Assembly: GCF_004402405.1 (NCBI RefSeq)
Contig: NZ_SOFE01000008.1
Span: 62,001 to 126,000 of the forward strand
Origin: Cryobacterium levicorallinum
Lineage (GTDB): Bacteria; Actinomycetota; Actinomycetes; Actinomycetales; Microbacteriaceae
Direction: 5' to 3'
DNA: 64,000 nucleotides
Positions within the stretch are counted from its first letter, which is position 1. The number at the start of each line of letters is the position of its first letter. Shown here piece by piece: positions 57,326 through 64,000 of the stretch. A program made the position numbers and the translations under genes. Below the pieces are notes generated by a model. That model had not been told where the DNA came from. It did not search any database and worked only from the letters and a program-made list of their open reading frames with translations.

Positions 57326-59626
57326 TCAGAGCGCAAGGCCAGCACGGAGTGCGGCGATGCGCACGAGGACCTGAGTGACTTCCTTGGGGCTGCGCACCCG
57401 GTAGCCGGCGAGGGTCGCGCCCTGGCCGATCTTGAGGCCGAGATCGTCGTCACGCAATGCCGCGAAGGCGTCTTCATCGGTCACATCGTCGCCAGCGTAG
57501 AACACCCGGTCGGCCCCGGTGTACTCGCGCAGCTTCTCGAGGGCATCGCCCTTGGTGCTGGAGCGTACCGAGAATTCCAGCACGTTCTTACCTTCGCGAA
57601 CGGTAAGTCCGGGCAGCTGATCGGTGAGCTGTTCCCTTGCCTCGCGCTGGGCAGTTTGGCCGTCTTTCTCGGTCGCGAGCCGGGTGTGCAGGGCCAGACC
57701 GGCGGGCTTGCGCTCGATGGTGGTCCCGGCAATCGATCCGGAGATGCTGGTGAGCACCCGGGCAAGGGTGTCGAGCTGTTCGAGCTCAGAGGAGACCAGG
57801 TTGAGTTCAATCTCGGGGGTGTCCAGCTGAACCTCGATGCCGTGCGAGCCGGTGAGCAACACCGAACTCTGCGGCTGGGCAACGTGCTGCAGACTCACCA
57901 GGGCGCGCCCAGAAACGAAGGCTACGCGCACCCCGGGCAGGTCGAGCAGGGCTTGAACGGCTTCCCGGGTGCCGGTGATTGCACGGGCGTCTTCGGGGTG
58001 GTCAACGTGCGGGGCCAGCGTTCCGTCGAAGTCGAGGGCGATGAGCACGTTCTCGGCACCGGCAAGACTCTGCAAGGCCAGGTCGAGATCGTCGGGGATT
58101 CCGGCCGCCACGGCAGCGCCGCCGGTGAGGGCCCGCAGGAACGAGGCCGACCAGGCGGCAACATCGTTCTCCGCGACCTTGCGGCGCAGCGACCGCATAC
58201 GTCTAGCGCGTTCCCGCCGGGGCATCTCGACCGCGCGCACGATGGCGTCCTTGGTTCCGTCGATGTCGTGCGGATTAATCAGGATGGCCTGTTTGAGTTC
58301 ATCGGCGGCGCCGGCGAACTCGCTCAGCACGAGCACCCCGTCGGCATCGAAGCGCACGGCGACGTATTCCTTGGCGACGAGGTTCATGCCGTCACGCAGC
58401 GCGGTGACGAGCATGACGTCAGCGGCGAGATACATCGCGACCATTTCTTCACGCGGGTAGCTGTGGTGGTGATAGCTGATGGCGGTGTGGCTGATCGTGG
58501 AGAAGTCACCGTTGAGTCGACCGACGGCGAGTTCAATCTCGTCGCGCAGGGCCATATAGGTGCTGACCCGTTCGCGGGACGGGCTCGCGATCTGCACCAG
58601 GGTGACGTCTTCGACACTCAGGCGTCCGTCGGCGAGCAGTTCCCCGAAGGCCTTGATGCGGTGGCCGATGCCCTTGGTGTAGTCGAGCCGGTCGACACCC
58701 AGCATGAGCGTTTTCGGGTTGCCGAGGTCCTCCCGAATCTGACGTGCGCGGGCCTGGATATCGGGGCGTCTAGCCAGTTCTTCGTAGGCGGCCGCGTCGA
58801 TCGAGATGGGAAAGTGCTTGGCGATGACACGACGAGTCTCCCCGGTCTGGCCGCTCTGGCCGTTGTCACCGGTGGGCACGTCGATAACGACGCCGCGGGT
58901 GGCATAGCCATAGAGGCGACGCACCGCTTGGGAGAAATTGCCGGCATCCGCTACTCGTTGAAAGCCGATAACGTCGGCGCCGAGCAGGCCGTGCAGAATC
59001 TGTTTACGCCAGGGCAGCTGAGCATAAATGCCATATGGCGGAAATGGAATGTGATTGAAGAAGCCGATGACGAGATCGGGGCGGGCCTCCCGCAGCAGGC
59101 GCGGAACGAGCTGCAGCTGGTAGTCGTGCACCCAGACCGTGGCTCCGGGGGCGGCGACCGCTGCGGCGGCGGCAGCGAATCGACGGTTCACCCTGACGTA
59201 GGCGTCCCAGGTTTCGCGGTGATAGCTCGGCGGCGCAATAACGTCGTGGTAGAGCGGCCAGAGGGTGTCGTTGGAGAAGCCCTCGTAGTAGTCCTCAATG
59301 TCTTCTTCGTTGAGCCGCACGGGCACGAGCGAGATGCCGTCATTATCGAACGGCGCAAAGGAGCGATCAGCGACGCCGGGCCAGCCGACCCAGGCGCCGT
59401 TTGACGCACGCATGAGCGGTTCGAGTGCGGTGACCAGGCCGCCGGGTGAAGTGCGCCAGGTGACGGCACCGTCGTCGCCCTCCTCGAAATCGACCGGCAG
59501 CCGGTTGGAGACGACGACGAGCGTGTACGCACCGGTTGCGGTGTCATCGGGCGCAGCGTCAGCCCCTGAATCGTCGAGTGCGGTCTGGTCGCGGTCGAAC
59601 CGCGTGGAGTCGGCTGAATAAGTAAT
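57326..59626 (-). CDS. bifunctional trehalose-6-phosphate synthase/phosphatase (OtsA-OtsB fusion)
   Basis: Fused enzyme making trehalose from UDP-glucose and glucose-6-phosphate. The GT20 domain holds LVVVSNRLPV near residue 38, WVHDYQLQLVPRLL and GVDRLDYTKGI (Arg and Lys of the active site); the C-terminal HAD phosphatase has LIALDFDGTLAP, VAFVSGR and YAGDDVTDEDAF. The N-terminal homology starts well before the first in-frame ATG (59413). The open frame upstream contains no ATG, GTG or TTG, only an ATT at 59626, while an ATG at 59633 is in another frame. Either an ATT start or a frameshift near 59612 must be assumed. Confidence 0.85.
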   Translation of the reverse strand: MTYSADSTRFDRDQTALDDSGADAAPDDTATGAYTLVVVSNRLPVDFEEGDDGAVTWRTSPGGLVTALEPLMRASNGAWVGWPGVADRSFAPFDNDGISLVPVRLNEEDIEDYYEGFSNDTLWPLYHDVIAPPSYHRETWDAYVRVNRRFAAAAAAVAAPGATVWVHDYQLQLVPRLLREARPDLVIGFFNHIPFPPYGIYAQLPWRKQILHGLLGADVIGFQRVADAGNFSQAVRRLYGYATRGVVIDVPTGDNGQSGQTGETRRVIAKHFPISIDAAAYEELARRPDIQARARQIREDLGNPKTLMLGVDRLDYTKGIGHRIKAFGELLADGRLSVEDVTLVQIASPSRERVSTYMALRDEIELAVGRLNGDFSTISHTAISYHHHSYPREEMVAMYLAADVMLVTALRDGMNLVAKEYVAVRFDADGVLVLSEFAGAADELKQAILINPHDIDGTKDAIVRAVEMPRRERARRMRSLRRKVAENDVAAWSASFLRALTGGAAVAAGIPDDLDLALQSLAGAENVLIALDFDGTLAPHVDHPEDARAITGTREAVQALLDLPGVRVAFVSGRALVSLQHVAQPQSSVLLTGSHGIEVQLDTPEIELNLVSSELEQLDTLARVLTSISGSIAGTTIERKPAGLALHTRLATEKDGQTAQREAREQLTDQLPGLTVREGKNVLEFSVRSSTKGDALEKLREYTGADRVFYAGDDVTDEDAFAALRDDDLGLKIGQGATLAGYRVRSPKEVTQVLVRIAALRAGLAL

Positions 59627-59689
59627 GGATCATCCGTTCCGGGCACACCCGCGGTGCACGCCTGTGTTGCCCTCCCAAGGATACCAGTC

Positions 59690-59710
59690 GCCCCCCAGTC
59701 TCATGGGGGC
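59690..59710 (-). terminator. Possible terminator hairpin after the YhgE gene
   Basis: GCCCCC (59690-59695) and GGGGGC (59705-59710) form a 6-bp G/C stem 9 bp after the YhgE stop on the minus strand. There is no T-run, so termination is uncertain. Confidence 0.4.
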
Positions 59711-59718
59711 ACCGCGCC

Positions 59719-61644
59719 CTACGCCCTGGCCAGCCCCAGCCCGAACGAGCGGGCTCCGCGCGCTCGGGCCACACTCCAGAACGAGAGCAGCACGCTACCG
59801 ATCGCGAACAGGAGCAGTATTGCGGCGGCGGCGGCAACATCCGCTCCCCCGCTTTCACTGACAATCGCCTGCAGGCCGTTCACGGCCCAGGTCAGCGGCA
59901 GAAAGGGGCTCAACGCCTGGAATGGGGCGGCGACGAGTTCGATCGGATACAGCCCACTCGCCGCGGCGAGTTGCAGGGCGAGCAGCACGAGCGAGATGAC
60001 GATGCCGACCCGACCGAACGCGACGCTCAGCCAGTGCTGCACGGCCACGAACACGAAGGCCAACAGCAGGGCGAAGCCGAGGGTGGCCGGCAGCAGCGTC
60101 CACGCCACATCGAGGGCGGTATGCAGCAGCACGGTGACCAGAACGGCCTGGCCGGCAACGATGGCGAAGGCCCGGCCGAGGCCGCGACGCAGCAACCGGC
60201 CGGTGCTCGTCGTCGACGCCAAGGCGGATGCTGTGAGCGGTTTGAACAGCAGAAAGACGACGAGGGCGCCGATCCACAGGCCGACCGGCACGAAAATCAT
60301 GCCGATGATCGGGCCGGCTGAGTCGATCAAGTGGTCGCGCTCGGTCGTGACACTGACCGGCTCGGAGACGACCGCGGCGGTGGTCGCGGCATCGGTATCG
60401 GTATCGGTGAAAACGGATGCCCCCGCCGCGCCGTCCGCCAGCCCGGTCGCGAGCTCGGCGGCCCCGGCTTCCAGTGCGTGCGTCCCGGCCTGGGCCGACT
60501 GGGTGCCGGAAGCGAGGGTACCGAGCCCGGCGGAAATTCCCTGCACACCGGTCGCGAGATCGCTTGCGCCGCTTGACAAGGCTGGGCCGCCGGCCGCGAG
60601 CGTAAGCGCACCGTTCGCACTCGACGAGATGCCGTCCAGCACCGACCCAATTCCGGTGCCGGCTGCCCCGATGCCCGGGCTTTGGGCGCCGAGTGCGGTG
60701 AGGCCGCCCTGAATTTGCGCGAGCGCGCCGGCGTAGGCTGCGACGTTCGGGTCGGCCTGCATCTGCGCGTTGAGGGCCGTGAACGCTGCCGCCGTTCCCT
60801 GCACTCCCGAGGCGTAGGCCGGGAGCCCGGTTTCGAGCGGAGCCAGCGCGCCGGCGCCGGACTTCAGCTCGGTCAGCCCCGCGCTCAGCCCGGTGACGCC
60901 GTCGGTATAGGAGGCCACGCCCGAGGCATAACTCGTCGCTCCGCTGGCAGCGGATGCCGCCCCGGTAGCGGCGGTCGCCGTGCCGGCCGCAAGGGAATCG
61001 AGGCCGGCCTTGACCCCACTCACCCCGGTGGAGAGCGCGGCCGCGCCGTCGGCGGCGTCCGTTAGGGACGAGCCAAGCAGGGCGAGATTCGTGTACAGGC
61101 CTTCGAGATACTGCGCGGTGATCGCCTGGCCGAAGGCGCCCGCCATGGCCGAGCCGACCGATTGGGCCAGCGAGCCGGCGAGGTAGGAATGGGCATCATC
61201 GGTGCGAATATCGAGGTCTGCCTGCACCGGGGTGCTGCCCGAGAGCGAGTTGATCGAGGCGGAGAAATCGCTGGGGATGGTCAGAATCGCGTAGGCGTCT
61301 CCGGCGGCGAGCGCCGCTTGCGCGTCGGCCGTGTTGGAGATAGTCCAGTCGAATCCGGCCGTGCTGGCATCGCTGGCGCTGGGCGCGGTCAGTTCGGTCA
61401 CGAGCAATCGACCGGCTAGAACCTGTTGTTCGGTGCCGTCCGGCAGGGTGGTCGTGACGAATTCGTCGTTGTTCACGACGATCGCGGGAATGGTGTCGAC
61501 CCGGTCATCGGCCGAGACGAGAGCCACCGTGAACAGTCCGGCCACGGCGAGCGGCACGGCGACCACGACGGCCACGAGAGCGGCGACGGTCAGCCGCCGC
61601 TGCCGCGCGGTACGGCTGAACAGTTTGTCGAGTGCGGTGCTCAT
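59719..61644 (-). CDS. YhgE/Pip-family membrane protein (ABC-2-like permease)
   Basis: Protein of 641 aa with the YhgE plan: one N-terminal helix (about 18-42), a large extracytoplasmic region to about residue 430 rich in Ala/Gly/Ser-Leu repeats (GLDSLAAGTATAATGAASAA and similar, coiled-coil-like), and five C-terminal helices (about 445-625) of ABC-2 type. YhgE proteins include phage-infection proteins and parts of ABC-2 or ESX-related exporters. The ATG overlaps the MMPL stop by 4 nt (ATGA), so the two are almost certainly made together and may form one complex. No genuine ABC ATPase gene is adjacent. Confidence 0.88.
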   Translation of the reverse strand: MSTALDKLFSRTARQRRLTVAALVAVVVAVPLAVAGLFTVALVSADDRVDTIPAIVVNNDEFVTTTLPDGTEQQVLAGRLLVTELTAPSASDASTAGFDWTISNTADAQAALAAGDAYAILTIPSDFSASINSLSGSTPVQADLDIRTDDAHSYLAGSLAQSVGSAMAGAFGQAITAQYLEGLYTNLALLGSSLTDAADGAAALSTGVSGVKAGLDSLAAGTATAATGAASAASGATSYASGVASYTDGVTGLSAGLTELKSGAGALAPLETGLPAYASGVQGTAAAFTALNAQMQADPNVAAYAGALAQIQGGLTALGAQSPGIGAAGTGIGSVLDGISSSANGALTLAAGGPALSSGASDLATGVQGISAGLGTLASGTQSAQAGTHALEAGAAELATGLADGAAGASVFTDTDTDAATTAAVVSEPVSVTTERDHLIDSAGPIIGMIFVPVGLWIGALVVFLLFKPLTASALASTTSTGRLLRRGLGRAFAIVAGQAVLVTVLLHTALDVAWTLLPATLGFALLLAFVFVAVQHWLSVAFGRVGIVISLVLLALQLAAASGLYPIELVAAPFQALSPFLPLTWAVNGLQAIVSESGGADVAAAAAILLLFAIGSVLLSFWSVARARGARSFGLGLARA

Positions 61645-64000
61645 CGCTGCAGGGCCTTTCCATCGAGGGAATCCATCATCAGGTCGTCGTCAACTGGCGC
61701 GTCGAGATCGATCTGCTGCCACGGTCGATCGTGCGCCGATTCCGGGCCATCGATGTCGAAGCGTGCAGCGCCGAGCACCAGCGTGGTTGTCGGGGGTGCC
61801 AGCATGGCCAGTACCGTCGCCAGGTCCCGGCCCAGAAAGGGCTCGGGGAGGCCCTCACCGAGGTCGACGAAGACCACACCGGGGCGTTCGGTGAGCGCCG
61901 CCGCGACCAGCACGGTCGCCCGACCGTGGGCCGGTAGCGCCGAAATCGTCGTGGCGGCCGTCACCGACTGACCGGCACCCAGGGCCCGGTTAATACTGCT
62001 GATCCAGACGGCGCGACGGCTAGCGACCGCGGCAGTCCGGTACCAGGGCAGGGTGAGCCGCAGCCGTTCGGCGAGCAGTTCTCCGACGGTGATCTCGGTG
62101 TCCCGATGCTCACCGATATCGGCGAGGGCAACCCGGCGCAGGGTCTGCTGCCGGTCGGATGGCAGCGGGTAGCCGAGCACCTGCAGTCGTCCGCTGACCG
62201 GATCAAGTCGTCCGGCGAGGGTGGCCGCGACGACCCGGCGGTGACCGGCCGTGCCGGTGAGCCGCACGAGCGAACCAGCCGGAATACTCAGGCTGAGCGG
62301 ACCGATCGGCGCGGTCTCGAGGCCGAAGACGACTTCATCGGCCGTGATCGCATCGGTCTGCTCCGCCGCCCACGCGCTGTCGTGCAGGTGCTGGCGCAGT
62401 CCTTCCCCCTCGATATCGACGTTCGGCAGCAGCCGCCCGAGCCAGCGTGGCAGCCACCAGGCGGCTTTTCCGGCGAGTGCCATCGCGGCCGGAACGAGCG
62501 TCATGCGCACCAGGAAGGCGTCGAGCATGACCCCTACAGCCAGCGCGAAGGCGATGCCTTTGATGGCGCCGGTGCCGTCGGGGACGAACGCGAAGAAGAC
62601 GAAGAACATGATCAGGGCCGCGGCGGTGACAACCCGGCCGGCATGGGCGAAGCCGTGGATGATCGATTGCCGGGCGTTGCCGGTGCGCACGAATTCCTCG
62701 CGCATTCCCGAGACGAGGAACACCTCGTAGTCCATCGCGAGGCCGAACAAGACCGCCATGAGCAGAATTGGCAGAAAGCTGAGGATGGGGCCGGGGTTTT
62801 CTACGCCGAACAGGTCGGGAAACCAGCCCCACTGAAAGATCGCCACGGTGGCGCCGATGGCGGCGAACACCGACAGTAAAAAGCCGAGCGCGGCCTTGAT
62901 CGGCACGAAGACGGAGCGAAACACCATCATGAGCAGAATGATCGAGAGCCCAACCACGATGAGCGCGAAGGGAATGAGCGCGTCGGTCAGCCGGTTGGAG
63001 ATGTCTATGCCGACGGCAGTCGCGCCGGTGACGGCGATCGGGGTGCCGAGGCTCGCGGTGATGCCCGGGCCGAGGTCTCGAATCATTTGCACGAGGTCTT
63101 TCGTGGCCGCGGCATCCGGTGCGCTGTCGGGCATCACCTGAATGATGGCCGTGTCGACGGTGGGGTTTGGGGTACCCGTGCCCACGTAGGCGACGCCCGG
63201 CAGGTCGCGAATCTGGGCGCCGATGGTGTCGAGGTCACCGAAGATGTCGGTGGTCTGGGTGATGTCGACGACGACGACGAGCGGGCCGTTGTAGCCGGGG
63301 CCGAAGCCGTCGTTGATGAGCTGGTAGGCCTCCCGCTGGGTCGAGCCGGCCGGTTCGGAGCCGCCGTCCGGCAGGTTGAGGTCGAGGCTGAGTGCGGGAA
63401 TGGCGAGAGTTCCCAGCACGCCGACCACCACAATGACGGCGACGATCGGGGCCTTGAGTACCAGTCCGACCCAGCGCCGGCCCAGGGTCGGTCTTCCATC
63501 GTCGGGGGTGGTCGCCCGACGGTGGGCCCGTCCGCCGACTTTGGGGATGAGTTTGCCCTTGACCACGCCGAGCACGGCGGGCAGCAGGGTCACGGCCACG
63601 CCGATCGAGACCAGCACGGCGAATGCGGCGCCGAGTCCCATCACGCTCAAGAAGGGGATGCCGACCACCAGTAGTCCGAGCAGGGCGATGATCACGGTGA
63701 TGCCGGCAAAGACCACGGCGCCACCGGCGGTGGCGACGGCCGTCGCGGCCGATTCGTGCGGTTTCATGCCGGTAGCCAGCTGGGATCGATGCCGCGACAA
63801 AATGAACAGCGAGTAGTCGATGCCGACCGCGAGCCCGAGCATGAGCGCGAGCATGGGGGCGGTGCTCGAGACCGAGACGAAGGCGCTCACCGCGGTGATG
63901 CCGCCGATCGCGACGCCGACGCCGATCATGGCCATGAGAAGCGGCATGCCGGCGGCGAGCAGGGAACCGAAGGTGATGAGCAGCACGACGCCGGCGAAGA
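61641..64000 (-). CDS. MMPL/RND-family transporter with C-terminal pseudo-ABC-ATPase domain (5' end outside window)
   Basis: At least 785 aa visible. The MMPL part has two helix bundles with signatures VGIDYSLFILSRHR and AMDYEVFLVSGMREE and an extracytoplasmic loop between. After about residue 525 follows a cytoplasmic domain of ~250 aa that reads like an ABC ATPase: LSLSIPAGSLVRLTGTAGHR, then AGRLDPVSGRLQVLGYPL, later LPAHGRATVLVAAALTERPG and VVFVDLGEG. But Walker A (TGTAGHRRV) has no Lys, the signature LSGGQ is LPAHG, Walker B lacks the catalytic Glu, and the His-switch is Ala (LVLGAARF). It therefore looks structural and not ATP-hydrolysing. Stop overlaps the YhgE start. Confidence 0.88.
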   Translation of the reverse strand, partial: FAGVVLLITFGSLLAAGMPLLMAMIGVGVAIGGITAVSAFVSVSSTAPMLALMLGLAVGIDYSLFILSRHRSQLATGMKPHESAATAVATAGGAVVFAGITVIIALLGLLVVGIPFLSVMGLGAAFAVLVSIGVAVTLLPAVLGVVKGKLIPKVGGRAHRRATTPDDGRPTLGRRWVGLVLKAPIVAVIVVVGVLGTLAIPALSLDLNLPDGGSEPAGSTQREAYQLINDGFGPGYNGPLVVVVDITQTTDIFGDLDTIGAQIRDLPGVAYVGTGTPNPTVDTAIIQVMPDSAPDAAATKDLVQMIRDLGPGITASLGTPIAVTGATAVGIDISNRLTDALIPFALIVVGLSIILLMMVFRSVFVPIKAALGFLLSVFAAIGATVAIFQWGWFPDLFGVENPGPILSFLPILLMAVLFGLAMDYEVFLVSGMREEFVRTGNARQSIIHGFAHAGRVVTAAALIMFFVFFAFVPDGTGAIKGIAFALAVGVMLDAFLVRMTLVPAAMALAGKAAWWLPRWLGRLLPNVDIEGEGLRQHLHDSAWAAEQTDAITADEVVFGLETAPIGPLSLSIPAGSLVRLTGTAGHRRVVAATLAGRLDPVSGRLQVLGYPLPSDRQQTLRRVALADIGEHRDTEITVGELLAERLRLTLPWYRTAAVASRRAVWISSINRALGAGQSVTAATTISALPAHGRATVLVAAALTERPGVVFVDLGEGLPEPFLGRDLATVLAMLAPPTTTLVLGAARFDIDGPESAHDRPWQQIDLDAPVDDDLMMDSLDGKALQR

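Overview
The window is high-GC DNA packed with genes, with short overlaps (ATGA, GTGA) and several GTG/TTG starts. Gene content and order (recG/rsmD/coaD/yceD, murA-plsC-gpsA-ddl, gltX beside tRNA-Gln, a gene pair encoding DUF3515 and ThiL, class-I KARI, DUF6458, YhgE) point to an actinobacterium. The gene set and the frequent GCATCCG/CGGATGC word suggest Microbacteriaceae, perhaps near Cryobacterium; I cannot fix the genus.

Layout. 1-10.6 kb: end of a yceD gene, a TgpA/DUF58/MoxR operon coupled to coaD, then recG, rsmD, thiL and a DUF3515 lipoprotein. 10.6-17.6 kb: a minus-strand block leuC-leuD, murA, plsC, gpsA, ddl for leucine, peptidoglycan and phospholipid synthesis, with a candidate leucine leader peptide before leuC and a cluster of small palindromic repeats after ddl. 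17.6-20.9 kb: a PP2C phosphatase, a terC gene behind a probable Mn2+ (yybP-ykoY) riboswitch, and a methyltransferase. 20.9-31.5 kb: an accessory segment bounded by tRNA-Glu and tRNA-Gln. It holds a metallo-hydrolase, a MacB-like ABC exporter with its TetR regulator, a large hybrid histidine kinase with a partner response regulator, and two broken genes. 31.6-33.1 kb: gltX. 33.2-38.0 kb: a second accessory block (LysR, class V aminotransferase, DJ-1 protein, NADP-dependent oxidoreductase, TetR). 38.0-41.4 kb: a degenerate FAH-family protein, ilvE, leuB and a small membrane protein. 41.4-43.7 kb: an MFS exporter with its TetR regulator. 43.8-52.0 kb: serA, small membrane proteins, an unusual Nramp-like transporter, and two Tat-exported phosphatases under a candidate PHO box. 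52.1-57.3 kb: ilvD-ilvB-ilvN-ilvC. 57.3-59.6 kb: a fused OtsA-OtsB trehalose enzyme. 59.7-64.0 kb: a YhgE/Pip membrane protein and an MMPL transporter running off the window.

Themes. Eight genes of branched-chain amino-acid synthesis lie here in three clusters (leuCD; ilvE-leuB; ilvDBNC), with serA supplying serine. Cell-envelope genes (murA, ddl, plsC, gpsA) form one operon. Three TetR genes and one LysR gene each sit beside their likely targets, with palindromes in the promoter regions.

Most unusual observations: the MMPL transporter carries a C-terminal domain that looks like an ABC ATPase with every catalytic motif lost and is translationally coupled to YhgE; the two-component pair has four receiver domains, two without the phospho-accepting Asp; the FAH protein has lost its metal ligands; the Nramp-like protein lacks the canonical metal motifs; and the two accessory blocks appear to split an ancestral FAH-gltX-tRNA-Gln-tRNA-Glu neighbourhood.
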